A DNA stretch of 64,000 nucleotides from Deltaproteobacteria bacterium (lineage in GTDB: Bacteria > Myxococcota > XYA12-FULL-58-9), in NCBI GenBank assembly GCA_016218825.1, contig JACRCV010000013.1, positions 1 through 64,000 of the forward strand, written 5' to 3'. The translations under genes were made by a program, and so were the position numbers. Position 1 is the first letter of the stretch; each line of letters starts with the position of its first letter. Below the pieces are notes generated by a model. That model was not told the DNA's origin. It saw only the letters and a list, made by a program, of their open reading frames with translations, and made no database searches. Below are positions 1 through 8,283 of the stretch, piece after piece.

Positions 1-58
1 CCAACCTCGCCGTTCCGAATTCCTCGACCGCCCAGCCGTGTCCAGTTTCTTCGCCCAT
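1..58 (-). CDS. Transposase N-terminus (IS4/Tn5-like), cut by window edge
   Basis: An ATG at 58 on the minus strand opens a frame that runs off the left edge. The 19 visible residues contain GWAVEEFGTARL, which resembles the W-x-x-x-E-F-G start of the Tn5-type transposase DNA-binding domain (IS4 family). Only the beginning is seen, so integrity cannot be judged. The stretch 59-120 would hold the end of the insertion element and its promoter, but I could not identify a terminal inverted repeat. Family assignment rests on a short motif and is tentative. Confidence 0.45.
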   Translation of the reverse strand, partial: MGEETGHGWAVEEFGTARL

Positions 59-120
59 CCCGATGGCAAGATCCAAAAACGGTGTGGATTCAAGAGGCTG
101 CATCAACTGAGATCAATGGT

Positions 121-198
121 GAGCCACCCGGGGGCGAGGGGTTGGGGGAGTGGGGGTGGGGAGCGCGGACGCCGCGTTCGCGCGGGAATCAAATCAAG
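121..198 (-). repeat. Dispersed double-hairpin element, copy 1
   Basis: One of three related intergenic blocks in the window (others at 2772-2860 and 51127-51211). Read on the minus strand it follows the algH stop directly. Shared features are a TTGATTCCCGCGC start, a GC-rich inner stem (GCGCG at 163-167 with CGCGC at 179-183), a CCCCACCCCCACTCCCC-type tract and a distal CCTCGCCCCC arm. The distal stem is decayed in this copy. No coding potential is seen. Confidence 0.6.
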
Positions 199-210
199 AC
201 GGAATGGTTG

Positions 211-768
211 TCAATGAACCGCGCCGCTGTGCATCAGCTGCCCGGGGTCGATGCCCATCTCGCGCAGCGCCGCTTCCCAGATCTCTTCAGCGCCGGCGCC
301 GAACACCAGGCGGTCGGTGGGCGGGGTGACGAGCCAGGCTCCTTGGGTGATCTCCTCGGCGAGCTGGTCGGGGCCCCACCCGGCGTAGCCGAGGTAGATC
401 CGCATGCGGTCCGGCGGATCGTCGACGAGCAGGCGCAAGGACTCGAGGGAGTAGCTCAGGCGGATGCCGTTCAGCACCTTCTCGGTCTCCGGCCCCTCGT
501 GCTGCGAGCTGTGGAGGATGAAGGCGCGGTCGGTCTGCACCGGGCCGCCGTGGTAGATCAGGCGCGAGGTGTCGCCCTTGAAGCTCATGTTCTGGCTGGC
601 GCAGAAGGTGCCCATGTCGAGGTTGCTCGGCCGGTTGATCACGAGCCCCATCGAGCCCTCTTCGCCGTGCTCCAGCATCAACACCACGCCGCGGCTGAAG
701 TTGGGGTCGCCGAGCTGCGGCACCGCGATGAGAAAACAAGGTGCCGCGAGCTCGGTCTCGATCGCCAT
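211..768 (-). CDS. algH: YqgE/AlgH family protein (UPF0301)
   Basis: This 185-residue protein has the usual AlgH/YqgE length and motifs. LIAVPQLGDPNFSRGVVLM lies near the N-terminus, followed by GSMGLVINRP, IYHGGPV and LGYAGWGPDQLAEEI. The family is cytosolic and widespread in Gram-negative bacteria. AlgH was named for alginate regulation in Pseudomonas, but no biochemical role is established. The ATG at 768 fits the family N-terminus and no clear Shine-Dalgarno site precedes it. The gene stands alone, divergent from the J-domain gene, and a dispersed hairpin element follows its stop. Family assignment is secure; function is not known. Confidence 0.9.
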   Translation of the reverse strand: MAIETELAAPCFLIAVPQLGDPNFSRGVVLMLEHGEEGSMGLVINRPSNLDMGTFCASQNMSFKGDTSRLIYHGGPVQTDRAFILHSSQHEGPETEKVLNGIRLSYSLESLRLLVDDPPDRMRIYLGYAGWGPDQLAEEITQGAWLVTPPTDRLVFGAGAEEIWEAALREMGIDPGQLMHSGAVH

Positions 769-877
769 GCGTCAGAGCATAGCGGCTTTGGCCTGTCGGT
801 GCCAGCGCCGTGCTTGACAACGGCCGGCGGGAAGGGGCCTGATAGCGCGACGCCGGCGCCAACGACGAGGACCCCCG

Positions 878-2734
878 ATGCAGGCCGACAGCGATGACAC
901 CCCGGTCGTGGCGACGCCGACCCCCGGCCTGATTCTGGCGCCGACGCCGGCCCGCCTCGAGCGCGAGCGGCTGCGCGAGCGGGTGAGCGCGGTCAAGGAC
1001 GAGATCGCCGCGATCGATCTCGGCGTCGCCAACCTGCGCCGCGACCTCGGAGGCTTCGAGGCCATGCTCGAGGTGCGGCTGTGGCGGGAGCACGAGCTCG
1101 AGCTCCGCCTGGCGCGGGTCATTGGATACCTCGAAGCCTGGGGGGCGTTGCTCCGCCAGACGCCACGCGCCAAGGTCGAAAGGAGGGGCCGGCGCTTGAA
1201 CCGCCGCCAGGCCGCCGCCGCCAGGCCGTCGCTCGAGCCGCCGGCGGTCGACGCCCCGCCGCCGCCGCCCACCGACCTGCGCCTCAAGGACGCCTATCGC
1301 GCCTTGGCGCGGCGCTTTCACCCCGATCTCGCGTCCAGCGAGGCGGAACGGCTGCGCTTCTCGGCGTTGATGGTGCGCATCAACGACCTGTATCGGGACG
1401 GCGATCTCACCCGCCTGTTGGCGTTGTTCTCCGACAGCGAGGAGCGACCCGAGGACGATCCGGCGGTCGAGGAGAGCACCGCGCTCGCCAAGCTCCGGGA
1501 GCGGCTGCAGTGGCTCGAGGGCGTCCGCGACAACCTCGCCGACGAGCACAAGACCCTCGAGAACAGCGCGACCTTCGGTTTGTGGCGCCGGCACCAAGCG
1601 GCGCTGGCGGCGAACGGCGATCTGATCCACGAGCTCAAGGGTGAGCTCGAGGACAAGATTTCCCGGGGGACCGCGGACATCGGCATCGCGATCCGCGAGC
1701 TGGAGGCCCACGTGGAGCACTACAACCGCGCCCAGACCGGGCTCAAGACCACGAAAGCGCGCGCCAACGGTGGGGCGGAGCTCGAGCGCGCCTTCGATCC
1801 GCAGCGACCGCACCGTCTGGTCCGCCTCAGCCTCGAGGCGTTGGCACAGAAGCGGGCCAGCGCCGCGGCGAGGGCCGAGGCCGATGCGATCGAGGCGCTC
1901 GCGGTCGGTGAGCCGCGGGTGCTGCGGCTGCTGTTGTTCGCGTTCGTCGCCGACCTGGCGCCGGCGCCGCTCGCCGGGATCGAGCACCTCGCCGATCTGG
2001 AGCGCCGCTTCGCCGCGCTCGGCGCCGCGGACGAGGTCCAGGTCAGCCTGGAGCGGACCTTGCTCGCGGCCGCGGATCGGGTGGCGTTCGGCGTCCGCCG
2101 GGCGACCGCGAAGACCGCCTTCTCCGGCCTGCGGCTGTTGCCGCCGGTGACCCGGGAAGCGCTGCCGCTCGCGCTCGGTCGCCTGCGGGTGCGACGCGAG
2201 CTGAAGCGGGTGCTGGCGGTGCTCGGCGAGGAGAGGACCTGCGACGCCTGCCGGCACACCGGTTTCACGGTGCCGTTGTTTCACATCCGCGGCCTCGACG
2301 AGCTGCGCGCCAACGTCTGCCCCGCCTGCGGCGCGGCGCTGGAGCGCTACTTCATGCCGAAGGGCAAGGATCTGCAGGCGGTGCTGAACACCGCCTACCT
2401 CGACCTCGAGCTCGTCAGCGAGTGGACGTTGCGCCTCGGTCGCGCCACCGTCGCGATGCAGCTCTTGCCGGCGCAGGCCGAGACCCTCACGGTGGCGGCG
2501 CTCAAGGCGCGCCTGTGCGCCGACGTCCTCCTGCGGCACCGGGTGGAGGTGAAGGCGCGCGACGTCAGCCTGTGGCAGACCGGGGCGCCGGTGCCGGAGC
2601 GCACCGCCCTCGCCCAATTCGAGACCCGCACGTTCAATGTTCGATTCGCCCGCGGTACGAGCACCAGCGTCGCCGAGGCGGTGGACCTCTTGAAGCACCG
2701 CATCCGCAATCGCTTCCGGCGCGACGTGACCTGA
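878..2734 (+). CDS. J-domain-like protein with C-terminal zinc-finger region
   Basis: This 618-residue soluble protein carries a J-like segment with the HPD tripeptide at residues 148-150, in the context AYRALARRFHPDL. The J domain therefore sits internally instead of at the N-terminus. Long charged helical, probably coiled-coil, stretches flank it. A possible zinc site lies at Cys455/Cys458 and Cys481/Cys484 (CDAC and CPAC). HPD-containing J domains stimulate DnaK-type chaperones, so a co-chaperone role is plausible, but the rest of the protein is not a known DnaJ layout. GAGGA six bases before the ATG supports the start. I do not recognise a named family. Confidence 0.65.
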   Translation: MQADSDDTPVVATPTPGLILAPTPARLERERLRERVSAVKDEIAAIDLGVANLRRDLGGFEAMLEVRLWREHELELRLARVIGYLEAWGALLRQTPRAKVERRGRRLNRRQAAAARPSLEPPAVDAPPPPPTDLRLKDAYRALARRFHPDLASSEAERLRFSALMVRINDLYRDGDLTRLLALFSDSEERPEDDPAVEESTALAKLRERLQWLEGVRDNLADEHKTLENSATFGLWRRHQAALAANGDLIHELKGELEDKISRGTADIGIAIRELEAHVEHYNRAQTGLKTTKARANGGAELERAFDPQRPHRLVRLSLEALAQKRASAAARAEADAIEALAVGEPRVLRLLLFAFVADLAPAPLAGIEHLADLERRFAALGAADEVQVSLERTLLAAADRVAFGVRRATAKTAFSGLRLLPPVTREALPLALGRLRVRRELKRVLAVLGEERTCDACRHTGFTVPLFHIRGLDELRANVCPACGAALERYFMPKGKDLQAVLNTAYLDLELVSEWTLRLGRATVAMQLLPAQAETLTVAALKARLCADVLLRHRVEVKARDVSLWQTGAPVPERTALAQFETRTFNVRFARGTSTSVAEAVDLLKHRIRNRFRRDVT

Positions 2735-2771
2735 TGATCCATCGCATGCGGTACTTGCGTGGAGTCGCGCC

Positions 2772-2860
2772 CCTCGCCCCAACCGGGGGCGAGGCGTTTC
2801 GGGAGTCGGGGTCACGGAGCGCGGACGAGAGCGGCCGCGCGGGAATCAAAGCAAGTGCAG
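2772..2860 (-). repeat. Dispersed double-hairpin element, copy 2
   Basis: This best-preserved copy fills most of the gap between the convergent J-domain and histidine-kinase genes. A perfect 9-bp stem, CCTCGCCCC (2772-2780) with GGGGCGAGG (2786-2794), has a 5-base loop. A second stem pairs GCGCGG (2819-2824) with CCGCGC (2835-2840). The last 24 bases (2837-2860) are identical, in reverse complement, to 51127-51150. It could act as a terminator or as a REP-like protein-binding repeat. No U-tract is present. Confidence 0.7.
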
Positions 2861-2866
2861 AGCGCC

Positions 2867-3616
2867 TCAGCCGGGCATCGCCTTGATTCGCAGGCACCAC
2901 GCCGGCAGGCCGTTCCTGGTCGTCGACAGCGTCATCCCTTCGCGGGCTGCGATCCGGGAGGCGGCCACCAGCCTGAGCGCCGCGGGGTCGCGCGGCTCAC
3001 GAGTCAACAGCTCGGCGAGGCGCTCGTGGTCGCAACGCGGCACGGCGAGCGCTTCGGCGGTGAGCGTCACGACGCAGGCGTCGCCGTCCTTGCCGAGGCT
3101 CAGACGTACCGTCGGTGCCGGGCGCGGCCGCGCCAGATCGATGGCCGCGACCAACAGGTGCAAGAGCAGATTGGCGTACGCCGACGCCGACACCACGCCC
3201 CACACCGGCTCCAGGTCGCCCTCGAGGTCGATGTTGACGTGCGCCGGCGCGATCGTGCGGGCCACGGCCACGGCGTCGCGGGTGTAGACCGACAGATCGG
3301 TGGCCGACGCCGCGCCGGCGTCGTGGGAGCAACGCGTGATGCTGAGCACCAGCCGGGTCAGGTGGCTGGCGCGCTCCACTTGATCCTTGACCTTGTCGGC
3401 GAGGCTCGCGAGGGACTCGGCCGGCAAGGTCGGCGCCAACGTCACCAACCCGAGGACGCCGCTCAAGAGATTGTTGAAGTGGTGCGCGAGGCCCCCCAGC
3501 ACCGGGCGAAGCATCGCGTCGGTTTGGAGATCGGCGAGGACGTTCTCGAGATCCGTGCGGTCCGATTCCAGTGCAGGCACGGCCGGGAGCAGACCAGATC
3601 TGGGTTCCGTTGTCAC
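2867..3616 (-). CDS. Histidine kinase-like protein with degenerate ATPase domain
   Basis: With the GTG at 3616 this is a 249-residue protein. It contains an H-box-like GGLAHHFNNL around His45, resembling the AHEFNN phospho-acceptor motif, followed by dimerisation-type helices. The C-terminal half should be a HATPase domain but shows no recognisable D-x-G-x-G or G-x-G-x-G boxes, and the N-box reads YANLLLHLLVAAIDLA. ATP binding may be lost. No transmembrane segment or sensor domain is seen. The frame stays open upstream to a GTG at 3889, but that part covers a tandem G-tract repeat and is probably non-coding. The divergent neighbour is a sigma54-type response regulator, a likely partner. Confidence 0.55.
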   Translation of the reverse strand: MTTEPRSGLLPAVPALESDRTDLENVLADLQTDAMLRPVLGGLAHHFNNLLSGVLGLVTLAPTLPAESLASLADKVKDQVERASHLTRLVLSITRCSHDAGAASATDLSVYTRDAVAVARTIAPAHVNIDLEGDLEPVWGVVSASAYANLLLHLLVAAIDLARPRPAPTVRLSLGKDGDACVVTLTAEALAVPRCDHERLAELLTREPRDPAALRLVAASRIAAREGMTLSTTRNGLPAWCLRIKAMPG

Positions 3617-4022
3617 GCGCTTTGGCGACCAGGAGGCAGAAAAGAACCGCGGCCCGACCGCTAGCACCGGAACCTGGGGGGGGGAGGGATAACCGAGTTC
3701 CGATACCAACGGTCGGGCCGAGCCTGAACCCAACCTATGTAACGGCACGGCCACCGTTGGCGACAGTTGGGGGGGGGAGGGAAAATCCAGACCGCCACCA
3801 ACGGTGACCGAGCCAAGCTTCTTCGCAGCTTCTCTTGCAGATCTCGGGCCAACCTCGAGCAAAGACTTTCGGTCAACGTATTCGACCACTTGAGCTTGTC
3901 GATTCGAGCCCCTTGACCGAGGTGCGTGGTGTTCTTGCCACGCCTTGTTCGGGCTTGTGTTTTTATCCTATTTTTTCCAGATGGTTGATGATATGGCATG
4001 AGAACCACACAGGTATGCAACA
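3617..4022. promoter_or_regulatory. Divergent intergenic region with duplicated G-tract block
   Basis: This 406-bp gap separates the degenerate kinase from the NtrC-type regulator. Two related blocks, roughly 3673-3725 and 3765-3815, share TGGGGGGGGGAGGGA followed by ACCAACGGT and CCGAGCC. Read towards the kinase gene, the distal block runs from a pyrimidine tract through a GCCA-ACGG-TGGC hairpin to TACATAGGT. That layout loosely recalls the calpain-gene leaders at 39822 and 43341. The AT-rich stretch 3955-3978 next to the regulator is a likely promoter area, but I could not fix -35/-10 boxes. No convincing ORF lies here. Confidence 0.5.
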
Positions 4023-5414
4023 ATGTCACATCGGGTTCTAGTTGCCGAAGACGACGCCACGACGCGCTACCTGATCGAGGAGTATTGTCGCGCGGAGCCG
4101 TTCGAGCTGACGTTTGCGGCGGACGGGGTCGAGGCGATGCGCCTATTGAAGGAGGTGGTATTCGACATCGTGGTGACGGACGTTCGTTTGCCGGGGGTGA
4201 GCGGCGACGCGGTGCTGACGTTCGTCCGCGAGACCCGGCCGGAGGTGCCGGTCATCGTGATCACCGGCTTCGGCAGCATCGACGGCGCGGTCCGGTTCCT
4301 CCAGGGCGGGGCGTTCGACTACATCGCCAAGCCGTTCACCGGTCAGGTCTTCACGCACCGGTTGTCGCTGGCGTCGCGTCACCTGGATCTGCGCATCGAG
4401 GTCAACCGCCTGCGTTCGTTGGGGCCTGGGCTCGGCCGGATCATCTCGGCGGATCCGGGGATGGTGCGCCTGCAGTCGCGGCTGCCGTCCATCGCCAAGA
4501 CCGAGGCCTCGGTGGTCCTCTACGGCGAGAGCGGCACCGGCAAGGAGCTGTTCGCGCGCGCGGTGCACGAGCTGTCGCGGCGGGCCGAGCAGCGCTTCGT
4601 CTCGGTGAGCTGCGCGGCGCTGCCGGAGACCTTGATCGAGAGCGAGCTCTTCGGCCACACGCGCGGCGCGTTCACCGACGCGCACCTCGACCGCACCGGG
4701 CTCATCGAGGAGGCCGAAGGCGGCACGTTGTTCTTGGACGAGGTCGGCGAGCTGCCGATCACGGTGCAGGCGAAGCTGCTGCGCTTCTTGCAGGAGCGCG
4801 AGTTCAAGCCGGTCGGCAGCAACGAGATCAAGCACGCCAACGTGCGCATCGTCGCCGCCACCAACCGCAACCTCGAGCAAGAGGTGGCGATGGCGAGGTT
4901 CCGCGAGGACTTGTTCTATCGCCTGAACGTGGTGCCGATCCGCTTGCCGCCGCTGCGCGAGCGCCCCGGCGACATTCCGCTGCTCGCCAATCACTACCTC
5001 GGTCGCTTCGCCAAGGAGTTCGAGCGCGAGGTGCCGACGCTGAGCGCCGAGGTCTTGGCGCTGATGGCCGCGTACAGCTGGCCCGGCAACGTCCGCGAGC
5101 TGATGAACCGGGTGCAGCGGATGGTGGTGATGTGCGACGAGCGCGTCGTGCGTCCCGAGGTCTGGTACCGCTCGGGCTTCGACGCCGTGGCCCAGAGCGG
5201 CGAGGACGGCATCCTCGCCGAGCGCGGCTTCGCGGCCGAGAAGGTGCGCGTCGTCGCCCGCTTCGAGAGCCGCTTCCTCACCGAGTGTCTGCGCCACGCC
5301 GCCGGCAACGTCGCCGCCGCGGCCCGCATCGCCAAGATCGATCGCAAGAACTTCTGGACGCTGATGAAGCGCCACCGCATCGATCCGGCGCTCTTCAAGG
5401 GCCAGACATCCTGA
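4023..5414 (+). CDS. Sigma54-dependent response regulator (NtrC family)
   Basis: This 463-residue protein has the classic three-part NtrC layout. The receiver domain occupies about residues 1-120 with phospho-acceptor Asp53 (VVTDVRLPG). The AAA+ domain follows, with Walker A GESGTGKE near residue 167 and the sigma54-contact loop as GAFTDA instead of GAFTGA, a fairly common variant. A Fis-type helix-turn-helix closes the C-terminus ([18 protein letters not shown]). It should activate sigma54 promoters after phosphorylation. The ATG at 4023 matches the expected receiver start; the Shine-Dalgarno is weak. It is divergent from a histidine-kinase-like gene, and its targets are not evident in the window. 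Confidence 0.9.
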   Translation: MSHRVLVAEDDATTRYLIEEYCRAEPFELTFAADGVEAMRLLKEVVFDIVVTDVRLPGVSGDAVLTFVRETRPEVPVIVITGFGSIDGAVRFLQGGAFDYIAKPFTGQVFTHRLSLASRHLDLRIEVNRLRSLGPGLGRIISADPGMVRLQSRLPSIAKTEASVVLYGESGTGKELFARAVHELSRRAEQRFVSVSCAALPETLIESELFGHTRGAFTDAHLDRTGLIEEAEGGTLFLDEVGELPITVQAKLLRFLQEREFKPVGSNEIKHANVRIVAATNRNLEQEVAMARFREDLFYRLNVVPIRLPPLRERPGDIPLLANHYLGRFAKEFEREVPTLSAEVLALMAAYSWPGNVRELMNRVQRMVVMCDERVVRPEVWYRSGFDAVAQSGEDGILAERGFAAEKVRVVARFESRFLTECLRHAAGNVAAAARIAKIDRKNFWTLMKRHRIDPALFKGQTS

Positions 5415-5460
5415 CGCGCGCGCGTCGCGGCACGATATCGGACGATATCGGTGAGACTAA

Positions 5461-5489
5461 TTGACAGCCAATCGGTTTCTCGTTAGCGT
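5461..5489 (+). promoter_or_regulatory. Candidate sigma70-type promoter for the bactofilin cluster
   Basis: TTGACA (5461-5466), a 17-base spacer and TAGCGT (5484-5489) lie 30 bases before the first bactofilin ATG. The -35 is perfect and the -10 is weak. Just upstream, CGATATCGG occurs twice in direct repeat (about 5432-5450), which could be an operator. This is a sequence-only prediction. Confidence 0.5.
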
Positions 5490-5518
5490 GCGCGCGTCCT
5501 TGAACCTGGGGAACGAGT

Positions 5519-5857
5519 ATGAGTGACACCGCCTGTGTGATTGGAAAAGGTATTCAAATCCGCGGCAATCTGTCCGGGTCCGGCGACCTCGTCGTTGAGG
5601 GCCGGCTCGAGGGGCACGTGGCGCTCGAAGACCACATCATCGTGGAAGAGGGCGGCACCGTGGTGGCCGACATCGAGACCCGCGAGCTGACGCTGAACGG
5701 CAAGATGAGCGGCAACATCAACGCCAACGAGCGGGTATCGATCTCGAGCAGCGCGACGGTGATGGGCGACATTCGCGCCCCCCGCGTGGTGATCGAGGAC
5801 GGCGCGCGTTTCCGCGGCAACATCGAGATGGAAGTACCTCTGCCCGACAACATCTAG
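5519..5857 (+). CDS. Bactofilin 1 (polymer-forming cytoskeletal protein)
   Basis: At 112 residues this is essentially a bare bactofilin domain, the right-handed beta-helix of DUF583. The G-x-L-x-G-x-G-D-L-x-V-x-G-x-x-x-G pattern is at residues 17-33, followed by the G-N-I and G-D-I-x-A-P-R turns. Bactofilins polymerise without nucleotide and organise cell shape, chromosome segregation or polar proteins in myxobacteria. It has no transmembrane segment or tail. It is the first of three tandem bactofilin genes behind a good promoter. The gene is close to, but not contiguous with, the mre operon. Confidence 0.9.
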   Translation: MSDTACVIGKGIQIRGNLSGSGDLVVEGRLEGHVALEDHIIVEEGGTVVADIETRELTLNGKMSGNINANERVSISSSATVMGDIRAPRVVIEDGARFRGNIEMEVPLPDNI

Positions 5858-5935
5858 TTCGACGGCGCGGCGCAGATACATGACCCACCCGAAGGGCGGT
5901 TAGCGGACCGTTCGGGCGCTTAAGGAGAAGCTGAG

Positions 5936-6250
5936 ATGGCGAACACTGTGATTGGCAGCTCGATTATCATCGATGGCGAGATCACTGGTGACGAGGACCT
6001 GGTGGTCCAAGGCACGGTGAAGGGCAAGATCCAGCTCAAGGAGAGCCTCTACGTCGAGGCGTCCGGCAAGGTGGAAGCCGACATCGAGACGCAGAACACC
6101 GAGGTCTCGGGCGAAGTGACCGGCAACATCACCGCCTCCGACAAGGTGGAGCTCAAGACGCAGTGTCGGGTCATCGGGGACATCAAGGCGCCCCGGATCC
6201 TCATCGCCGACGGTGCCTCGTTCAAGGGCAACGTCGACATGGACGTCTAG
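5936..6250 (+). CDS. Bactofilin 2
   Basis: This 104-residue paralogue follows bactofilin 1 by 78 bases, with AAGGAGAAG shortly before the ATG at 5936. It shows the same repetitive pattern, including GDEDLVVQGTVKGKI and VIGDIKAPRILIADGASFKG. The N-terminus MANTVIGSSIIIDGEI is typical for the family. Tandem bactofilins usually co-polymerise into one scaffold, as BacNOP do in Myxococcus xanthus. It probably shares transcription with bactofilins 1 and 3. Confidence 0.9.
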   Translation: MANTVIGSSIIIDGEITGDEDLVVQGTVKGKIQLKESLYVEASGKVEADIETQNTEVSGEVTGNITASDKVELKTQCRVIGDIKAPRILIADGASFKGNVDMDV

Positions 6251-6315
6251 AGAGCGACAACCAGTGACCGCCCCGGCGGCGCCAGCGTGGCGCCAGCCGG
6301 CCCGGAGATTACCGA

Positions 6316-6924
6316 ATGGTAGACAGCGCGCAGTCGACCGTTGTTGGTCCCTCGATACTCGTCAACGGCAACCTCCAGGGTGACGAGGACCTCCTGGTCC
6401 TCGGCCGGGTCGAGGGCAGCATCAACCTGACGAAGACGATCAACATCGCCGAGTCCGGTATCGTCAAGGCCGAGATCACAGTGCGAAACGCCGTGGTGAG
6501 CGGCGTCGTCGTCGGCAACATCACCGCCTCCGACTCGGTGGAGATCACCGAGGCCGGGCGCATGGTGGGCGACATCCGCGCGCCGCGGGTGATCATCGTC
6601 GACGGCGCGCGGTTCCGGGGCGCGGTGGACATGGGTGACATGGAAGCGCCGCGCGCGTCAGCGCCGCTCCCGGCCCGCACCACCGATCGTCCGGCAATGG
6701 CGAAGTCCGTCAAGGCCGCGATCCCGGCGTCGACCAGCAAGGCTTCGACCCCGACCCCGCCGCCGATGGCCAAGGCCGTGCCGGTCGCCAAGAAGCCGAT
6801 GCCGCCGCCGCCGCCGCCCAGGAAGGCCGAGCCGCCGCCGAGGGCTGCCGAGCCGGTGGCGGTGCCGGTCGCCGCCAACAAGAAGCTCAAGAAGAAGGTC
6901 GTGGTCAAGAAGAAGCCCGGGTAG
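6316..6924 (+). CDS. Bactofilin 3 with Pro/Lys-rich C-terminal tail
   Basis: Residues 1-110 form a bactofilin domain (GDEDLLVLGRVEGSI and VGDIRAPRVIIVDGARFRG). A low-complexity tail of about 90 residues follows, rich in Pro, Ala and Lys, ending in a strongly basic KKKVVVKKKPG. Myxobacterial bactofilins with extended tails (BacP type) use them to recruit partners, so this member may be the adaptor of the triple filament. The basic end could contact DNA, membrane or an acidic partner, which is inference. It closes the three-gene bactofilin run, 66 bases after bactofilin 2. Confidence 0.88.
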   Translation: MVDSAQSTVVGPSILVNGNLQGDEDLLVLGRVEGSINLTKTINIAESGIVKAEITVRNAVVSGVVVGNITASDSVEITEAGRMVGDIRAPRVIIVDGARFRGAVDMGDMEAPRASAPLPARTTDRPAMAKSVKAAIPASTSKASTPTPPPMAKAVPVAKKPMPPPPPPRKAEPPPRAAEPVAVPVAANKKLKKKVVVKKKPG

Positions 6925-6942
6925 GCCTTGGGGCAGCCGGTG

Positions 6943-7692
6943 ATGGCTCGCCTTTCTCCCTGGTTCGTTCTCGGACTGGGCGCCGTGGTCGCCTGCGTCC
7001 CGGCGTGCGAGACGCCGCGGCCGGCGGTGCTTTACGGCAAGAGGCCTCCGGTGACCGCGGAAGAGTTTCCGGCGGTGCGCGCGACCTGGACCAGATCCGC
7101 TAAGGTTTACCAGGGGTTGGAGAGCAAGCTCTTCGTCACCGCGACGTTGCACGCGCCCGAGTTTCGCCGGGCGTTTCCGGTGGCGTTCCCGGAGATCTAC
7201 GGCCAGGGCGGCGAGCTGACGCGGCGCGAGCTCGTCGATCTGAGCGGCGACGTCGAGTCGTTCTTCACGTTCTTCGTGGCCGCGTTCACGCCGGTGACCA
7301 AGTGGAACGACTTCGCGAACGAGAGCTCTATTTGGAGGCTCACCCTCATCGGCTCCGAGGAGATCGCGGTGGGGCCGGCGGCGATCTTGCCGATCAAGGT
7401 CGACGAGAACGTCCGCGCCGTCTACCCGTACATCGGGCACTTCGACAAGTGCTACCTGGTGCGCTTTCCGCTGACCGATCCGATGTCGCGCCCGGTGATC
7501 ACCGAGAAGACCCGGGGGGTGACGCTTCGGATCGCGAGCGCGCTCGGAGTCGCAGAGCTCGTCTGGGCGCTGCAGCTGCCGGAGGGTGGCGCCGCCGCTG
7601 TCGAGCCGCCGCCGGCCCGCGAGCCGCACGGCACGCGCGACGGCGGAGCGCCGCAGGAGACGGGCGCGAACGGGTCAGAGCGCGCGCCGTGA
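6943..7692 (+). CDS. Putative lipoprotein of unknown function
   Basis: A 249-residue product when started at the ATG at 6943; a TTG at 6928 would add five residues. A hydrophobic signal segment is followed by a lipobox-like V-V-A-C, with a second Cys four residues on. The mature part includes WRLTLIGSEEIAVGPAAI and YIGHFDKCYLVRFP, and the C-terminus is Pro/Ala/Gly-rich and probably disordered. No catalytic motif is evident. It follows bactofilin 3 by 18 bases, so it may be co-transcribed. It ends five bases from the convergent next gene. Confidence 0.6.
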   Translation: MARLSPWFVLGLGAVVACVPACETPRPAVLYGKRPPVTAEEFPAVRATWTRSAKVYQGLESKLFVTATLHAPEFRRAFPVAFPEIYGQGGELTRRELVDLSGDVESFFTFFVAAFTPVTKWNDFANESSIWRLTLIGSEEIAVGPAAILPIKVDENVRAVYPYIGHFDKCYLVRFPLTDPMSRPVITEKTRGVTLRIASALGVAELVWALQLPEGGAAAVEPPPAREPHGTRDGGAPQETGANGSERAP

Positions 7693-7697
7693 GCGCG

Positions 7698-8204
7698 CTA
7701 CATGTGCTTGAGCATGAACGCCGCGAGCATGTCGGCGCCGTCGTCAGCGCCCACCGCCTCCGGTGCCGTCGGCGTTGACGCGGCCGGGCGGGCGTGGGGT
7801 GCCGCAGCCGTCGGCGCGGGCGGCGGCGGCGCCTTGGTCGTTGGGGCTGCCCTGGCCGCCGGGGCGGCTTTGGCCGCTGGCGTCGGCGTGGCCGCCGGTG
7901 CCTCTTTGGTGATCGAGGCGGTGCCGACGAAGCCCTCTTCGCACTGGTACGCAGTGTCGCCGAGAATCACGCTGGCGCGATAGTGCTCGCCTTTGAGGGC
8001 GGTGACCTCGGCGACGGTGAGGGTCTTGCCGAGGATCTCTTGGTGGTCGGTGCCGTCGATCAGCGACACGACGCGGACCGCGGGCTCGAGGGTATAAGCG
8101 AGCTTCTCTTTCAACAGCACCAGGATGTTGTCGTCGAACGTGACCTCGCGCGCCTCGAGCCAGGCCTCGAGCTTCTGTTGTGGAACAAAAAGGCGCTCGG
8201 CCAC
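7698..8204 (-). CDS. Conserved hypothetical protein with Ala/Pro-rich tail
   Basis: The GTG at 8204 is preceded by GTAGGAG at good spacing, giving 168 residues; the frame stays open further upstream but without support. The first ~105 residues form a folded-looking domain beginning VAERLFVPQQKLEAWLE, with TVAEVTALKGEHYRASVILGD later. The rest is an Ala/Pro/Thr linker ending in a short hydrophobic segment, DMLAAFMLKHM. I associate this start with uncharacterised myxobacterial proteins but know of no function. It is divergent from thioredoxin; the 79-bp gap between them probably holds both promoters. Confidence 0.65.
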   Translation of the reverse strand: MAERLFVPQQKLEAWLEAREVTFDDNILVLLKEKLAYTLEPAVRVVSLIDGTDHQEILGKTLTVAEVTALKGEHYRASVILGDTAYQCEEGFVGTASITKEAPAATPTPAAKAAPAARAAPTTKAPPPPAPTAAAPHARPAASTPTAPEAVGADDGADMLAAFMLKHM

Positions 8205-8283
8205 GTTGCAAACTCCTACTGATCTATCCATAGTACAGTACACATGCCGCGGGCAAACTGCACGGCGGCGAGGGTAACGCACC

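Noticed and set aside
287-2815. Long antisense open frame over algH and the J-domain gene
   Set aside because: It is a low-complexity Arg/Gly-rich shadow of a GC-rich region, opposite a well-supported coding strand.
3980-4010. Sigma54 promoter before the NtrC-type gene (TGGCAT near 3995)
   Set aside because: The -12 GC is not at the required distance from the GG.
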